Below, piece after piece: positions 37,901 through 47,752 of a stretch of 64,000 bases of DNA. How positions within the stretch are numbered: the stretch's first letter is position 1; each line of letters opens with the position of its first letter. The stretch covers positions 5,076,501 to 5,140,500 of the forward strand of contig JBBCGG010000001.1 in assembly GCA_037200525.1 (NCBI GenBank), read 5' to 3'. A model generated the notes under the pieces. The model saw only the letters and a program-made list of their open reading frames with translations. It searched no databases and was not told the origin of the DNA. A program made the position numbers and the translations under genes. Source of the stretch: Methylocella sp. GTDB taxonomy: Bacteria; Pseudomonadota; Alphaproteobacteria; Rhizobiales; Beijerinckiaceae.

Positions 37901-40900
37901 CATGCTGACGAGGCAGAGCGGCTGTGCGTCTTCGAGCATGAAGCGCAAGCGCTCGGCTGGGTAGTCGGGATCGAGCGGCAGATAGGCGGCGCCGGCCTTG
38001 AGGATGCCAAGCAGCGCAATGACCATCTCGAGCGAGCGCGGCATGCAAAGCGCGACGATCGCCTCGGGCCCGATGCCGAGCCCGATCAGATGATGGGCGA
38101 GCTGATTGGCTTTGGCGTTAAGTGCGGCGTAGGAGAGCTCGGCGTCTTCGAAGACGAGGGCGATGGCGTCGGGCGTGCGCTCGGCCTGCGCCTCGAACAG
38201 CTGCGGCAGCGTGGCTTCGGGCAGCGGATGGGCGGTGTCGTTCCAATCGACGAGGATCTGGCGGCGCTCATCGGCGGTGAGCAGATCGATGGCGCCGATG
38301 CGCTGCGCCGGATCGGCGGCGATCGCCTCCAAAACGCGGGTGAGGCGCGACGCCAGGATCTCGATGCTGGCGCGGTCATAGAGGTCGGTTGCGTATTCGA
38401 GCGCGCCGGCGAGCCCGGCCGGCCGACCCTTTGCGTCGGCGGTCTCGGTCAGGCTCAGCGTGAGGTCGAACTTGGTGGCGCCGGCGCCGACAGGCTCTTG
38501 GCGCAGCTCGAGGCCCGGCAGGTCGAGGCTTGCGGCCTCGGTGTTCTGCAGGACGAGCATGACCTGGAACAGCGGGGCATGGTTCTGGGCGCGGGCCGGG
38601 TTGAGGATCTCGACGAGGCGCTCGAACGGCAGGTCCTGGTTAGCGTAGGCGGCGAGGCTCTGCTCGCGCACGCGGGCGAGCAGGTCCTGGACGCTGGGAT
38701 CGCCGGAAAGGTTTGTGCGCAGGACCAGGGTGTTGACGAAGAAGCCGACGAGGTCGTCGAGGGCGCTGTCGGTGCGGCCGGCGATGGGCGAGCCGATGGC
38801 GATGTCGTCGCCGGCTCCGAGCTTGCCGAGCAGGATGGCGAAGCCGGCCTGCAGCAGCATGAACAGGCTGGTCCCGGAGCTGCGGGCGAGCGCGCGGAGC
38901 TTATGGTGCAACGCCGGGGCGATCTGGATCGGCAGCTGGTCGCCGCGATAGGAGGCGACGGCGGGGCGCGGCCGGTCGGTGGGCAGGGCGATGCATTCGG
39001 GCAGGCCGGCGAGGGCCTGGCGCCAATAGGCGCCCTGCTGGGCGATCAGGCTGCCCGGCCGGCTCTCGTCGCCGAGCAGCTCGCGCTGCCACAGCGCATA
39101 GTCGGCGTATTGCACGGGCAAGGCCGCAAAGCCCGGCGCGTGACCCTTCAGGCGCGCCGCATAGGCCCGCGCCAGATCGCGGGCGAGCGGGGCCAGCGAG
39201 GCGCCATCGGCGGCGATGTGATGCACCAAGACGAGCAGGACATGGCTGTCGTGGGCGAGGCGGAACAGCGTGGCGCGGATCGGCGTCTCGCGATCGAGGC
39301 GGAAGGCGTAGGCGGCGGCCTGCCGCAGCAGATCCGGCAGCGTCGCCTCGTCGACGTCCTGTCTATCGAGCGTCAGGCATGCGCGCGGATCGTCCGTTGC
39401 CAGCACGAGCTGCTGGGGCGCATCGTCGATCTCGGGGAAGAGCGTGCGCAGGCTCTCGTGGCGGACGACGAGATCCCTGAGCGCCGCCTCGAGCGCCGCG
39501 CCGTCGAGCGCGCCCTCGAGGCGCAGCGGCATCGGGATGTTGTAGGTGGCGCTCGGCCCCTCCAGCCGGTAGAGGAACCACAGCCGCTGCTGCGCCGGCG
39601 ACAGCGGCAGCTGCTCCGGCCGCGGCAGCCGCCGCAGCGGCGTCCGCGCGCTGGCGCCATCCGTCAGCCGCAGGGCGAGCTGAGCGACGGTTGGGGCCTC
39701 GAACAGGGCGCGGACGGGCAGCTCGACGTTGAGCTCGGAGCGGATGCGGCTGATGAGGCGGGTGGCGAGCAGGGAATGGCCGCCGCGGTCGAAGAAGCTG
39801 TCGTCGATGGAGACGCTCTGGAGGCCAAGCACTTCGGCGAACAGAGCGGCGAGGATCTCCTCCTGCGGTGTGCGCGGCGCGCGGCTGGCGGACGAGGCGA
39901 ACGCCGGCGCCGGCAGGGCGCGGCGATCGAGCTTGCCGTTGGGGGTCAGCGGCAGCGCCTCGAGGAAAACGATGGCGGCGGGAACCATATAGTCCGGCAA
40001 CGTTGCGGCCAGCGATTGGCGCAGCGCTTGCGCCCGCGGCCGCGCATGGCTGCGCGCGAGACTGTGCAACTGCTCCAGAGCGGGCAACGCTGCGAACGCT
40101 TGTGCGGCGTCCATCCAGTCGACGAGGCACGCGATTTCGTTCACACCTATTTCATGCAGCTGCTGGACTATCGGCAGGCAGCTTTGCGGCGTGCCGATCA
40201 GCGCGGCTGTGCGTGAATAGCGTTCAAAGGCGATTTCCACCACCTGCTCAAGTTGTTCCGCGCTGGGCTCGTCGAGTTCCAGGCTCTTCAGAAGCGGGCG
40301 CATAAGGCCGATATGCGCCCGCATGTAATTCATGAATGGCTTGCGAGCGCGTGCAAGCGTGTCCTCCAACCCATCTCCGAGGAAGGTATGTATCATCAGG
40401 GTAACGCGGCCATTATCCGGGTCGTGTCCCGCCTCGGCGCGCGCTCGGCGGTACCGCGCGATCTGCTCTTCCAGCTTGCCAAGCGTCTGGCCCAACAGGT
40501 GAGTCAGGACGTTCAGGCCAAGTCGGCCGGCATGTTCGAAAGTCTCAAGGCTGCCTGCCGCAGTGAGCCATATGGGCAACTTTTCTTGTAACGGCCGCGG
40601 ATAAACATGCACCGAGACAGGCTCGCCGGCACCGTCGATCCGCGTAATCGACTCGCCCCTCCAGAGCCGCTGTAGGACGTCGATGGCTTGATGGGTGAGT
40701 TGCCTGCGATCGGGGAAGCGCTCTGGATAGAAGACGAAGTCGCGTGGATGCCAGCCGGAAGCGATCGCTGCGCCAGCCCGTCCGCCTGACAAATTGTCGA
40801 CCACAGCCAATTCTTCGGCTACACGCAACGGATCATGAAGCGGGAGCACGACGCTGCCGGCGCGCAACTGTATATTTTCCGTAATGCCCGAGAGCGCCGC

Positions 40901-43834
40901 ATTCAGCACCGATGGGTTTGGATAAAGGCTTCCGACTTCATGGAAATGCCGTTCCGGTGTCCAGATCGCCTCGAAACCGTGCGCATCGCCAAAGCGTGCC
41001 GAATCCAGATAGAATGCGTACTTGTTGTGCTGCGCGTGAGTATCTGCGCCGAAATAGAACAGGCTAAAGCTCGTTTGTGCGGACGCCTGCGCGCTCCCGG
41101 CGCCGCTGGCCTCGCGAGGCACTACATAGCCGACGAGCTGCTTGTGTCCGGGTTGATCCTCGCGGGCGATGACGGCGGCCTGGGCGACTTCGGGCAGGCG
41201 GGCGAGCGCCGCCTCGATCTCGCCGGGCTCGATGCGGAAGCCGCGGATCTTGACCTGCTGGTCGGCGCGGCCGAGGAAGTCGAGCATGCCGTCGGGACGC
41301 CACTTGGCGAGATCGCCGGTGCGATACATGCGCGTTCCGGGCGGCCCGAACGGGCACGCGACGAAGCGCTCGGCGGTGAGCCCCGGCCGGTTCAGATAGC
41401 CGCGGGCGAGACCCGCGCCGGCGATGTACAGCTCGCCCGCCACGCCCACCGGAACCGGACGCAGCAACCCGTCCAGAACATACACCCGCGTGTTCCAGAT
41501 CGGACGGCCAAGCGGAGGGGCGCCGTCTAGTCCGCCATCGAGAACGGTCGTGGTGGACCAGATCGTTGTCTCGGTCGGCCCGTAGAGGTTGATAATATCG
41601 CGGCCTGTCAGGGCAAGGAGGCGTTCCGCCTGCTCAGCGGAAAGCGCCTCGCCGCCGACGAGCGGATGCAGGCCGCGCAAAATATCGGGCTGGCTCTCGA
41701 TCAGTCCTTGCCATCCGCTTGGCGTGGCCTGGAGGGTGTCGACTCCATGTTCGCTGATTAATTGGGCGACGAGCGCGGGATCGCGCAACGCCCTGCCGCC
41801 CGCGACGACGACCTGGGCGCCCTGGATGAGAGGCAGATAGAGTTCGAGCCCTGCGATATCGAAACCGATTGTGGTGGTGGCGAGTAGCGAGTGGCCGGCT
41901 CCCAGCGGGACGTTCGGCCGCAGGGCATGCAGGAAGCTCGTTAGATTGGCATGCGCGACGACGACGCCCTTGGGCGTCCCGGTTGATCCTGAGGTGTAGA
42001 TGACATAGGCGGGATTCTCGGGCGCGAGGGGTTTGGTTCGCTCGGCGTCGGTTGGGTTGGTTTGCGGCGCCTGCTGCAGGGCCGCGGCGATGTCGGGGTC
42101 ATCGAGCAGGATGCGGGGGATGGCGGCGTCGCTCAGGTGGGCGGCGACGTCCCCCATGCTGACGAGGCAGAGCGGCTGTGCGTCTTCGAGCATGAAGCGC
42201 AAGCGCTCGGCTGGGTAGTCGGGATCGAGCGGCAGATAGGCGGCGCCGGCCTTGAGGATGCCAAGCAGCGCAATGACCATCTCGAGCGAGCGCGGCATGC
42301 AAAGCGCGACGATCGCCTCGGGCCCGATGCCGAGCCCGATCAGATGATGGGCGAGCTGATTGGCTTTGGCGTTAAGTGCGGCGTAGGAGAGCTCGGCGTC
42401 TTCGAAGACGAGGGCGATGGCGTCGGGCGTGCGCTCGGCCTGCGCCTCGAACAGCTGCGGCAGCGTGGCTTCGGGCAGCGGATGGGCGGTGTCGTTCCAA
42501 TCGACGAGGATCTGGCGGCGCTCATCGGCGGTGAGCAGATCGATGGCGCCGATGCGCTGCGCCGGATCGGCGGCGATCGCCTCCAAAACGCGAGTCAAGC
42601 TGGCGGCTAACCGGTTAAGATGGGCAGGATCGTAAAGAGCGGGATTGGCATTAAGATTGACCCGCAAGCTGCTCTCATCACTATAAATTACGATCGAAAG
42701 GTCATCCACAGGGCCGTTGGAGAACATCTCGCCCGACACTGGAACTTTGTCGAAACGGAGCGCGCTATCGAAGGCCATGAAGATGATATGCGGACCGAAC
42801 GATCTGGTTCGGCTCCCCAGAACGTTCCGCACGAGATCTTCGCCTCGCAGACGCTGATGTCGCAGAACCCCGCGCATCTCACGTGAAATGTCCCGCGTAA
42901 GATGCGGCAGGGTCGATTCCGCCGTCACAGTCAAGCGAACGGGTAGAGCGTTGGCCATTGTCGCCGGGATCCCACGCGTCGCCTTGGTGCGTCCCGCGAT
43001 CGGCACGCTCAGGACCAGATCGGAAATCCCGCTCAGCCGGTGCAGCCACGCCGCTACAATCGAGATCATGATCGACGGCAAGGATTGGCCGGATTGCTTG
43101 GCGAAGGCCGTGAAAACCGCATATTGCAGCGCTGAAACTTCGAAGGCGCGCTGCACGAAGGTATTGGAGGGCGCCGCCGCCCGGCCGGCGAGACAAAGCG
43201 GTTCCGACCAGCCGGCGAGACGCTCCCGCCAGTAACGTTGATCTGCGGCTTGCTGCGGCGATCCTGTATAACACCGATCTTCCTCAAGCACCGTGTGCAA
43301 GCTGCCGAACAGGTTCGGTCCCGGGACTTCTCCAGCAACAAGCGCCGCATAAACCGCGGCTAAGCGCGATGAGATTGCCGTGACGCTGAGCCCATCCATA
43401 ACGATGTGATGATATCGATGATACCAGAAGAACCGGTCCGGCGCGGTCTTGATCAGGGCAAAGCCGAACGGCGTGTCCTCGAGCAGATTGACCGGCTGCG
43501 CCATCTCGGCTCGCATCCACGCCTTGGCCGCCGCCTGAGGATCCACTTGGTCACTGTAATCCAGAGTGACCATTGACCAGACGGCGCCGGCGTCAAGGCG
43601 CTGCCGGGGTCCGTCCTCGGTGTCGATAAAGCGCAGACGCAGCGCGTCGGCCTCAGCAACGACATGCCGAAGCGCCGTCTCGAAAAGTGCTGGATCCACC
43701 GCGTCATGGATGTCGAGATATCCGCCGATGTTGTAGCCGGGGAAGTCCGGATCAAGCGCCTGGGCAAACCAGATCTTGGATTGCGCGTCGGTAAGGGCAT
43801 CATGCCCCCCGTGCCCATCAGCCGCGTCGAGCAT
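28964..43834 (-). CDS. NRPS-A: four glycine-coded modules, two with embedded luciferase-like monooxygenases
   Basis: A protein of 4956 residues, the first synthetase of the operon. The ATG at 43834 is preceded by AAAGGACGAAG, a good ribosome binding site. Order: EntF-type C (1-420, HHIVMDG); A (435-910) with monooxygenase (921-1265), T (1320-1395); C (1415-1845), A (1850-2370), T (2390-2462); C (2485-2915), A (2920-3440), T (3458-3530); C (3553-3983), A (3988-4455) with monooxygenase (4475-4818), T (4873-4945); acidic tail REKIEI. All four A domains read DILQLGLIWK, an established glycine code. The second to fourth C domains carry HHIAADG. Modules repeat at 1068 residues (3204 bp) with essentially no divergence. 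There is no loading module, so the first C domain must accept an acyl or aryl group from a carrier encoded elsewhere. Confidence 0.97.
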   Translation of the reverse strand: MLDAADGHGGHDALTDAQSKIWFAQALDPDFPGYNIGGYLDIHDAVDPALFETALRHVVAEADALRLRFIDTEDGPRQRLDAGAVWSMVTLDYSDQVDPQAAAKAWMRAEMAQPVNLLEDTPFGFALIKTAPDRFFWYHRYHHIVMDGLSVTAISSRLAAVYAALVAGEVPGPNLFGSLHTVLEEDRCYTGSPQQAADQRYWRERLAGWSEPLCLAGRAAAPSNTFVQRAFEVSALQYAVFTAFAKQSGQSLPSIMISIVAAWLHRLSGISDLVLSVPIAGRTKATRGIPATMANALPVRLTVTAESTLPHLTRDISREMRGVLRHQRLRGEDLVRNVLGSRTRSFGPHIIFMAFDSALRFDKVPVSGEMFSNGPVDDLSIVIYSDESSLRVNLNANPALYDPAHLNRLAASLTRVLEAIAADPAQRIGAIDLLTADERRQILVDWNDTAHPLPEATLPQLFEAQAERTPDAIALVFEDAELSYAALNAKANQLAHHLIGLGIGPEAIVALCMPRSLEMVIALLGILKAGAAYLPLDPDYPAERLRFMLEDAQPLCLVSMGDVAAHLSDAAIPRILLDDPDIAAALQQAPQTNPTDAERTKPLAPENPAYVIYTSGSTGTPKGVVVAHANLTSFLHALRPNVPLGAGHSLLATTTIGFDIAGLELYLPLIQGAQVVVAGGRALRDPALVAQLISEHGVDTLQATPSGWQGLIESQPDILRGLHPLVGGEALSAEQAERLLALTGRDIINLYGPTETTIWSTTTVLDGGLDGAPPLGRPIWNTRVYVLDGLLRPVPVGVAGELYIAGAGLARGYLNRPGLTAERFVACPFGPPGTRMYRTGDLAKWRPDGMLDFLGRADQQVKIRGFRIEPGEIEAALARLPEVAQAAVIAREDQPGHKQLVGYVVPREASGAGSAQASAQTSFSLFYFGADTHAQHNKYAFYLDSARFGDAHGFEAIWTPERHFHEVGSLYPNPSVLNAALSGITENIQLRAGSVVLPLHDPLRVAEELAVVDNLSGGRAGAAIASGWHPRDFVFYPERFPDRRQLTHQAIDVLQRLWRGESITRIDGAGEPVSVHVYPRPLQEKLPIWLTAAGSLETFEHAGRLGLNVLTHLLGQTLGKLEEQIARYRRARAEAGHDPDNGRVTLMIHTFLGDGLEDTLARARKPFMNYMRAHIGLMRPLLKSLELDEPSAEQLEQVVEIAFERYSRTAALIGTPQSCLPIVQQLHEIGVNEIACLVDWMDAAQAFAALPALEQLHSLARSHARPRAQALRQSLAATLPDYMVPAAIVFLEALPLTPNGKLDRRALPAPAFASSASRAPRTPQEEILAALFAEVLGLQSVSIDDSFFDRGGHSLLATRLISRIRSELNVELPVRALFEAPTVAQLALRLTDGASARTPLRRLPRPEQLPLSPAQQRLWFLYRLEGPSATYNIPMPLRLEGALDGAALEAALRDLVVRHESLRTLFPEIDDAPQQLVLATDDPRACLTLDRQDVDEATLPDLLRQAAAYAFRLDRETPIRATLFRLAHDSHVLLVLVHHIAADGASLAPLARDLARAYAARLKGHAPGFAALPVQYADYALWQRELLGDESRPGSLIAQQGAYWRQALAGLPECIALPTDRPRPAVASYRGDQLPIQIAPALHHKLRALARSSGTSLFMLLQAGFAILLGKLGAGDDIAIGSPIAGRTDSALDDLVGFFVNTLVLRTNLSGDPSVQDLLARVREQSLAAYANQDLPFERLVEILNPARAQNHAPLFQVMLVLQNTEAASLDLPGLELRQEPVGAGATKFDLTLSLTETADAKGRPAGLAGALEYATDLYDRASIEILASRLTRVLEAIAADPAQRIGAIDLLTADERRQILVDWNDTAHPLPEATLPQLFEAQAERTPDAIALVFEDAELSYAALNAKANQLAHHLIGLGIGPEAIVALCMPRSLEMVIALLGILKAGAAYLPLDPDYPAERLRFMLEDAQPLCLVSMGDVAAHLSDAAIPRILLDDPDIAAALQQAPQTNPTDAERTKPLAPENPAYVIYTSGSTGTPKGVVVAHANLTSFLHALRPNVPLGAGHSLLATTTIGFDIAGLELYLPLIQGAQVVVAGGRALRDPALVAQLISEHGVDTLQATPSGWQGLIESQPDILRGLHPLVGGEALSAEQAERLLALTGRDIINLYGPTETTIWSTTTVLDGGLDGAPPLGRPIWNTRVYVLDGLLRPVPVGVAGELYIAGAGLARGYLNRPGLTAERFVACPFGPPGTRMYRTGDLAKWRPDGMLDFLGRADQQVKIRGFRIEPGEIEAALARLPEVAQAAVIAREDQPGHKQLVGYVVAKAGREIDMAIDPAVLRQALAATLPDYMVPAAIVFLEALPLTPNGKLDRRALPAPEFLSSAGRAPRTPQEEILANLFAEILGLESVSIDDSFFDRGGHSLLATRLISRIRSELNVELPVRALFEAPTVAQLALRLTDGASARTPLRRLPRPEQLPLSPAQQRLWFLYRLEGPSATYNIPMPLRLEGALDGAALEAALRDLVVRHESLRTLFPEIDDAPQQLVLATDDPRACLTLDRQDVDEATLPDLLRQAAAYAFRLDRETPIRATLFRLAHDSHVLLVLVHHIAADGASLAPLARDLARAYAARLKGHAPGFAALPVQYADYALWQRELLGDESRPGSLIAQQGAYWRQALAGLPECIALPTDRPRPAVASYRGDQLPIQIAPALHHKLRALARSSGTSLFMLLQAGFAILLGKLGAGDDIAIGSPIAGRTDSALDDLVGFFVNTLVLRTNLSGDPSVQDLLARVREQSLAAYANQDLPFERLVEILNPARAQNHAPLFQVMLVLQNTEAASLDLPGLELRQEPVGAGATKFDLTLSLTETADAKGRPAGLAGALEYATDLYDRASIEILASRLTRVLEAIAADPAQRIGAIDLLTADERRQILVDWNDTAHPLPEATLPQLFEAQAERTPDAIALVFEDAELSYAALNAKANQLAHHLIGLGIGPEAIVALCMPRSLEMVIALLGILKAGAAYLPLDPDYPAERLRFMLEDAQPLCLVSMGDVAAHLSDAAIPRILLDDPDIAAALQQAPQTNPTDAERTKPLAPENPAYVIYTSGSTGTPKGVVVAHANLTSFLHALRPNVPLGAGHSLLATTTIGFDIAGLELYLPLIQGAQVVVAGGRALRDPALVAQLISEHGVDTLQATPSGWQGLIESQPDILRGLHPLVGGEALSAEQAERLLALTGRDIINLYGPTETTIWSTTTVLDGGLDGAPPLGRPIWNTRVYVLDGLLRPVPVGVAGELYIAGAGLARGYLNRPGLTAERFVACPFGPPGTRMYRTGDLAKWRPDGMLDFLGRADQQVKIRGFRIEPGEIEAALARLPEVAQAAVIAREDQPGHKQLVGYVVAKAGREIDMAIDPAVLRQALAATLPDYMVPAAIVFLEALPLTPNGKLDRRALPAPEFLSSAGRAPRTPQEEILANLFAEILGLESVSIDDSFFDRGGHSLLATRLISRIRSELNVELPVRALFEAPTVAQLALRLTDGASARTPLRRLPRPEQLPLSPAQQRLWFLYRLEGPSATYNIPMPLRLEGALDGAALEAALRDLVVRHESLRTLFPEIDDAPQQLVLATDDPRACLTLDRQDVDEATLPDLLRQAAAYAFRLDRETPIRATLFRLAHDSHVLLVLVHHIAADGASLAPLARDLARAYAARLKGHAPGFAALPVQYADYALWQRELLGDESRPGSLIAQQGAYWRQALAGLPECIALPTDRPRPAVASYRGDQLPIQIAPALHHKLRALARSSGTSLFMLLQAGFAILLGKLGAGDDIAIGSPIAGRTDSALDDLVGFFVNTLVLRTNLSGDPSVQDLLARVREQSLAAYANQDLPFERLVEILNPARAQNHAPLFQVMLVLQNTEAASLDLPGLELRQEPVGAGATKFDLTLSLTETADAKGRPAGLAGALEYATDLYDRASIEILASRLTRVLEAIAADPAQRIGAIDLLTADERRQILVDWNDTAHPLPEATLPQLFEAQAERTPDAIALVFEDAELSYAALNAKANQLAHHLIGLGIGPEAIVALCMPRSLEMVIALLGILKAGAAYLPLDPDYPAERLRFMLEDAQPLCLVSMGDVAAHLSDAAIPRILLDDPDIAAALQQAPQTNPTDAERTKPLAPENPAYVIYTSGSTGTPKGVVVAHANLTSFLHALRPNVPLGAGHSLLATTTIGFDIAGLELYLPLIQGAQVVVAGGRALRDPALVAQLISEHGVDTLQATPSGWQGLIESQPDILRGLHPLVGGEALSAEQAERLLALTGRDIINLYGPTETTIWSTTTVLDGGLDGAPPLGRPIWNTRVYVLDGLLRPVPVGVAGELYIAGAGLARGYLNRPGLTAERFVACPFGPPGTRMYRTGDLAKWRPDGMLDFLGRADQQVKIRGFRIEPGEIEAALARLPEVAQAAVIAREDQPGHKQLVGYVVPREASGAGSAQASAQTSFSLFYFGADTHAQHNKYAFYLDSARFGDAHGFEAIWTPERHFHEVGSLYPNPSVLNAALSGITENIQLRAGSVVLPLHDPLRVAEELAVVDNLSGGRAGAAIASGWHPRDFVFYPERFPDRRQLTHQAIDVLQRLWRGESITRIDGAGEPVSVHVYPRPLQEKLPIWLTAAGSLETFEHAGRLGLNVLTHLLGQTLGKLEEQIARYRRARAEAGHDPDNGRVTLMIHTFLGDGLEDTLARARKPFMNYMRAHIGLMRPLLKSLELDEPSAEQLEQVVEIAFERYSRTAALIGTPQSCLPIVQQLHEIGVNEIACLVDWMDAAQAFAALPALEQLHSLARSHARPRAQALRQSLAATLPDYMVPAAIVFLEALPLTPNGKLDRRALPAPAFASSASRAPRTPQEEILAALFAEVLGLQSVSIDDSFFDRGGHSLLATRLISRIRSELNVELPVRVLFEAPTVAQLAKHIDTAVENREKIEI
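29379..30412 (-). other. Luciferase-like monooxygenase domain embedded in the module-4 glycine A domain of NRPS-A
   Basis: Second copy of the insert at 40041-41074, at an offset of 10662 bases. No difference was seen in the translated domain. It modifies the module whose product is passed to NRPS-B. The two unmodified glycine modules in between have a short ordinary linker ([16 protein letters not shown]) at the same place. Confidence 0.9.
40041..41074 (-). other. Luciferase-like monooxygenase domain embedded in the module-1 glycine A domain of NRPS-A
   Basis: About 345 residues inserted between the A-domain core (KQLVGYVV) and its DYMVP subdomain. The sequence has the NRPS/PKS-associated flavin monooxygenase pattern: FSLFYFGAD at the first strand, [39 protein letters not shown] and ASGWHPRDF. 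The myxothiazol and melithiazol synthetases MtaG and MelG have a comparable monooxygenase in a glycine A domain, where oxidation of the glycine alpha carbon leads to chain cleavage to an amide. Here the domain is in the first module, so alpha- or N-oxidation of an internal glycine is the inference. Confidence 0.9.
42590..43820 (-). other. EntF-type starter condensation domain of NRPS-A
   Basis: This C domain differs from all others in the locus. It begins [12 protein letters not shown] and has [14 protein letters not shown] at the active site, [14 protein letters not shown], and [12 protein letters not shown] near its end. The same signposts occur in EntF-like synthetases, whose first C domain joins an aryl acid on a separate carrier protein to the first amino acid. 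Sharp divergence from the repeated sequence starts at about 42591. An aryl or acyl starter is therefore inferred; the loading enzymes are not in this window. Confidence 0.75.
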
Positions 43835-43950
43835 CTTCGTCCTTTAAAGGTTAGGATGGATATTGATCCGGCCGTAGGGGCGATGTGCGGGCACATCTTT
43901 GAGACCAAGTGCGTGGCAAGTTATTCTCAACATATCGTGCCGGGGGACAC

Positions 43951-44290
43951 TCAAAGCCCATTCGCCTCCAGATGCCGGAGCACCTTCTCGGTCGTCTGGT
44001 CGGTCGCCGGCCGCGGCCGAGATCGACGCCCGCTTAACTGCGCATCGTCAGGGGTGCAGCGCGCCTCTTCGACCCTCGGGGCCGTTGCTGCGGAAAATAA
44101 ATGCATAGCATTCGTCTCAATTCCCACGCAGGCCCAGCCATTATCTTGCTTCGGATAGACCGGCCCGATAGGCTTACACAGATTAACTGCGGAAGGACCC
44201 GCTCCATCTTCGTCAGAAACGTCGTCGGCGACACCGTCTTGCCGTCGAGAATTGCATCTGCTTCATCATTCAGCCTCGCGCCATCATCTC
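43951..44290 (-). pseudogene. Fossil of an IS5-family transposase between mbtH and NRPS-A
   Basis: Read on the minus strand in two frames, this stretch gives pieces in the right order for the N-terminal part of an IS5-type transposase: TTFLTKMERVLP, then PVYPKQDNGWACVG, then MLCIYFPQQR, then RPATDQTTEKVLRHLEANG. At least one frameshift separates them and no full reading frame remains. It fills most of the 616-base gap between mbtH and NRPS-A. No terminal repeats were recognised. Confidence 0.62.
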
Positions 44291-44450
44291 AAGCGACATC
44301 TGTCAGCCGCCAGCGTCCAAGTGATTCAGACAGTCCCCTTTTTCTGAGACGGAGCCTGCGTCTGGCCAGACGGTCTGTTGAACCGAACTGTTGCGATATG
44401 CCGGACCCCCGCGTGATCCCGCAAACGGCTCATTTGTCGGTGCAGGCGTT

Positions 44451-44669
44451 CTAGGGGGAAGCTTTCTGGTCCGCCATGCGCTGTCGCAGACTCAGTGGGC
44501 GCATGTCCGTCCAAACGCTTGTAATATAATTAAGGCATTCGTCTTTATCGCCGGCCTTGCCGACGTCGCTCCAACCTGCCGGCACGGCTTGCTCGTGCGG
44601 CCAAATGGAATATTGCTCCTCGTGATTTACCAGTACGCGGAAAAGCTCATTATTGCCGTCGGCGTTCAT
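44451..44669 (-). CDS. mbtH: MbtH-like NRPS accessory protein
   Basis: A protein of 72 residues, the usual length for MbtH-like proteins. It carries the family signature: [10 protein letters not shown], then [25 protein letters not shown] and SLR. These small proteins bind the N-terminal part of A domains and are often needed for their folding or activity, so it most likely serves the A domains of the downstream synthetases. It is the first gene of the minus-strand NRPS unit, separated from NRPS-A by 616 bases that contain a transposase fossil. A weak AAGG lies upstream of the ATG. Confidence 0.95.
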   Translation of the reverse strand: MNADGNNELFRVLVNHEEQYSIWPHEQAVPAGWSDVGKAGDKDECLNYITSVWTDMRPLSLRQRMADQKASP

Positions 44670-45004
44670 TTTTCGGGCCTTGCTTTCAATGACAAAAATG
44701 TCGAAATGCTGCGCACCTCAGGATGCGATTGGAGCGAAAGAACCGACGAGTAAGTTTATTCGTCAATCTTCGATCGTTTTCTGCCACGGTTTTGTTTCAC
44801 TCGAATGACAGAGATCATTTATTAGCAAATAAAGTCGGGCTCCCTGTGGCGCCAAGCGGCGCCTACGATGCGTATTCGGCAGCCTCGTAGTGATCCATTA
44901 TCAAACGAAAGCTGCCTGGTGCCCGCTGCGCAGCGCGAGGGAAGATCGCAATTGACTGCGCCTCGCGAAAGCCGCGCGCTACTTTCAACAGAATCGAGAG
45001 CACG
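44670..45004. promoter_or_regulatory. Divergent intergenic region between mbtH and an alpha/beta hydrolase
   Basis: This 335-base region contains no gene I can support and separates two divergently read genes, so it must hold their promoters unless transcription comes from further away. The part at 44755-44835 is AT-rich compared with its surroundings. On the minus strand a TTGACG sits at 44766-44761 and could be a -35 element for mbtH, but no convincing -10 box follows. No Fur-like box was seen. Confidence 0.35.
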
Positions 45005-45955
45005 ATGTTCGTTGGGCCTATTGAAACCCGCCAAGAAAAAGTTGTGCTGCCAAACGGCCTCGCTCTCAATGTCGTTGAGTGGCTTGGTGCAATAGGGACG
45101 CGTTCTAGTTATACTGTCTTGCTGATTCACGGCTTGGGCGACGCGGCGTGCGTCTGGCGCGATGTAGCTCCCCGGCTTGCTGGCCGATTCAGAGTCCTTG
45201 CGGTGGATCTGCGAGGTCACGGCGACTCTGACTGGGTCGGTGACGGCATCTACAAGGCGGACGCAATGGCAACCGACATCTCCCATCTTATGCGCTTACT
45301 TGCTATCGGCCGGATGGCAGTTGTTGGCCATTCTCTGGGCGGGGCTGTGGCGTTGCGCCTTGCCTCCATGTGTCCATCGCCGATCGAGCGAGTTATTCTG
45401 GCAGATTTCGGGCCAGATGCGGATCCTAAAATTACAGCCCACCTTAGACAGAGGCTCCGGGATGCTCATCGCCGTTATTCGTCAGTCGAAGACTATGCCG
45501 GCGTGTTGGCGGAACGGATGCCGCTCGCGGCGCACGATCTCTTGCAATGGATCGCAAAGGAAACGACTCATTGTTCCGGTTCAGGCACAATACGATTGAA
45601 GTATGATCCGGCAGTTGTGGCCAGTCGGGAGCCGGCCGCTACGTGGGTCGGCTCTTCAACAAATCATTCGGAAACTTGGAGGCTTTTGTCGGCGATCCGT
45701 TGCCCGGTCCTCGTACTAAGAGGCACTGCTTCCTCGGTTCTTTCTGCAAAAATTGCAAACAGGATGGCCCACGAAGTACTATCGCGAGGAACGCTCTCTG
45801 TGATTCCCCTAGCGGGACATTCGATCCAGATCGAAAATCCGGCTGCTGTGGGAAAGGCCTTGGAAAGCTTTCTCGACTCTGATCTTTCCCTGTCCTCGGA
45901 TGCCAAAGAGCGATGCCGCCATGAGCAAAGCAAAAATGGCCTCCTAGATGTTTAG
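45005..45955 (+). CDS. Alpha/beta hydrolase
   Basis: A cytoplasmic-looking protein of 316 residues. It shows the alpha/beta hydrolase pattern: LLIHGLGD for the oxyanion loop, VDLRGHGDSD, nucleophile elbow GHSLGG and a late catalytic histidine in PLAGHSIQIE, with an acidic residue region before it (VLVLRGTAS). It is read away from mbtH and the NRPS operon from a shared intergenic region. A role in processing or releasing the peptide is possible but only by position; it has no features specific to type II thioesterases. The start was chosen because GAGAG lies upstream and the family start follows soon after. The C-terminal 25 residues are hydrophilic and probably unstructured. Confidence 0.85.
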   Translation: MFVGPIETRQEKVVLPNGLALNVVEWLGAIGTRSSYTVLLIHGLGDAACVWRDVAPRLAGRFRVLAVDLRGHGDSDWVGDGIYKADAMATDISHLMRLLAIGRMAVVGHSLGGAVALRLASMCPSPIERVILADFGPDADPKITAHLRQRLRDAHRRYSSVEDYAGVLAERMPLAAHDLLQWIAKETTHCSGSGTIRLKYDPAVVASREPAATWVGSSTNHSETWRLLSAIRCPVLVLRGTASSVLSAKIANRMAHEVLSRGTLSVIPLAGHSIQIENPAAVGKALESFLDSDLSLSSDAKERCRHEQSKNGLLDV

Positions 45956-46190
45956 TCCCGCGGAGCGGTGATGCGGCGGAGCAGGTGCTGCAGGCTACTC
46001 AGCCCTCGTTGGACGGAGCCTCCGCCAGCTGTTTGAGACGCGGCGGGGGCAGCCAGACAGAAGCTATCGGATCACGATCGTTGGGCCTTGGGGACGAGAG
46101 CAGAAGCTTCCAAGGGGGTGGCGAAACGGCCCCGCTCCCGCGCGGGTTGGAGCCCCACGGTTTTTGGCCGGGCGATAGCTCGAGGGCCGA

Positions 46191-46779
46191 TGGCGTCCCA
46201 TCCTGATCACCGCAATCTTTACGGGCCTTCGAGCCTCTGAGCTTCGCGGCTTGCGCGGGTCTGATGTGGACCTCAAAAAAGCAGAATTGCACGTCAGGCA
46301 ACGCGCCGATCGCTATAATGAGATCGGAAAGCCAAAGTCGGAGGCGGGTGAACGCTCAGTGCCGTTGGCCCCAATTGTCGAAAATACACTCCGGCAGTGG
46401 AGGCTTGCCTGTCCTAAGGGCGATCTCGACCTCGTTTTTCCGACTGCGGCCGGCGCGGTGGAGTATCACTCTAACATTATCAAATATGGACTTTTGCCTT
46501 CCCAGATCGCAGCGGGAGTAACGACACGACGTGTAGAGAAGACATGGAGAGGTAATAGTCGCCGCGAAGTACACGGGCTTGCATAGCCTGAGGCACTTCT
46601 TCGCAGCGGGGTGCATTAACCGGCGCGAGGATGGCGGTTTAGGTTTGACCGCGAAGATGGTGCAGGAGCGCCTCGGCCACTCAAACATCGCCATGACGAT
46701 GGATACCTATTCGCGCTTGTTCCCGCGCGGCAACGACAGCGCGGAACTTGCGGCAGCCGAGCGCAGCCTGCTGGCATGA
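46191..46779 (+). pseudogene. Tyrosine recombinase (integrase) remnant, frameshifted
   Basis: The catalytic half of a phage-type integrase survives in two frames. The first (to 46586) has TGLRASELRGLRGSDVDL with the first catalytic arginine, then KSEAGERSVPL. The second (46579-46779) has HSLRHFF with the His-x-x-Arg box, MVQERLGHSN, and TMDTYSRLF with the tyrosine nucleophile. A frameshift near 46540-46560 separates them, and the N-terminal DNA-binding half is missing. The 235 bases before it (45956-46190) hold nothing I recognise. It is a marker of past integration next to the NRPS locus. Confidence 0.85.
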
Positions 46780-46908
46780 ACACACGGCACAGGCGCGACA
46801 TGCAACCGGCGAAACGATAGAAAATGAAGTAATATCAAATACGTGTATAGATTTGTGGCGGACTGTAAAAATACTGGTCAAAGGCGCCGGCCGCATACGC
46901 TTCATCTA

Positions 46909-47741
46909 GGCTCAGGACCTATTAAATTTGCCTGAGATGTGATTCCTGGTCTCCGCATGGGGAGGCTGGGATGAGTGATTTGTTTTTGTTGGGCGAGCGG
47001 CAGATGGCGCGGCTTGCGCCGCATTTTCCTCTGTCGCATGGCGTTCCGCGGGTTGACGACCGTCGGGTGGTCAGCGGAATCGTCTATGTGATCCGCAACG
47101 GCCTGCAATGGAAAGATGCGCCCAAGGATTACGGGCCGCACAAGACGCTTTACAATCGCTTCATCCGCTGGAGCCGGCTCGGCGTCTTCGACCGCATATT
47201 CGCCGCGCTCGCTGGCGAAGGTCCAAAGCCCGAGCGCATCATGATCGACGCCACGCATCTGAAGGCGCATCGCACAGCGGCGAGCCTGCTCAAAAAGGGG
47301 CTCTTCCCCGCCGTATCGGGCGCACGAAAGGCGGACTGAACTCGAAGCTCCACGTCGTTTGCGACGGCGCCGGCAAGCCCCTCGTCATGTTGCTCTCGGA
47401 GGGCCAGATGAGCGACCACAAGGGCGCGCGGCTGATGCTCAAGGCTTTACCGCCCGCTTCAATGTTGATCGCCGACAGGGGCTACGACAGCAACTGGTTC
47501 CGCGCCGCGCTGAAGGCCAGGGGCGTCGAGCCCTGCATCCCGCCAACCAGAAGCCGCAAGCTTCCCATTGCCTATGACAAGACGCTCTACCGCCAGCGTC
47601 ACAAAATCGAGAACATGTTCGCCAAGCTCAAGGACTGGCGGCGCATCGCAACCCGCTATGATCGATGCGCCCACACCTTCTTCTCCGCCATCTGCATCGC
47701 AGCCGCCGTCCTCTTCTATCTCAATCAATGAGTCCTGAGCC
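46909..47741 (+). mobile_element. IS5-family insertion sequence (single copy)
   Basis: The element of about 833 bp is bounded by inverted ends, GGCTCAGGAC on the left and GTCCTGAGCC on the right. CTAG sits at both edges (46906-46909 and 47741-47744). The CTAG bases partly belong to the terminal match, so the exact edge is uncertain by one or two bases. It encodes a two-frame transposase and lies just downstream of the integrase remnant. Confidence 0.85.
46971..47731 (+). CDS. IS5-family transposase, two frames joined by -1 frameshifting
   Basis: The first frame (46971-47339) starts MSDLFLLGERQM and carries the first catalytic aspartate in IMIDATHLKAHRTA. The second frame (open to 47731) carries the second aspartate in LIADRGYDSNW and the glutamate region in RHKIENMFAKLKDWRR. 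The frames overlap, and the expected protein crosses from one to the other by a -1 shift near 47290, at CTCAAAAAGGGG. This is the usual layout for IS427-type members of the family, so the element may be functional. Confidence 0.88.
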
Positions 47742-47752
47742 TAGGTTTCTAG

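Larger units (their letters stand above)
29020..42591. repeat. Long direct-repeat array of glycine modules in NRPS-A (3204-bp period)
   Basis: Identical sequence recurs at 30470-33673 and 33674-36877 and again from 36878 to about 40000, with a period of 3204 bases (one C-A-T module). The first module continues the series from 41132 to 42591 after a 1050-base longer unit that contains the monooxygenase. The T-domain and monooxygenase segment at 29020-30469 repeats at 39682-41131 (offset 10662). Very few single-base differences were seen between copies, for example GACATT against GACGTT in the carrier domains. Confidence 0.9.

Noticed and set aside
44391-44753. Plus-strand frame of 120 codons opposite mbtH
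   Set aside because: Antisense to the unmistakable MbtH signature; no family features of its own.
44670-45004. Iron-responsive (Fur) operator upstream of mbtH
   Set aside because: No palindrome resembling a Fur box was found in the intergenic region, so siderophore regulation is not supported by sequence.
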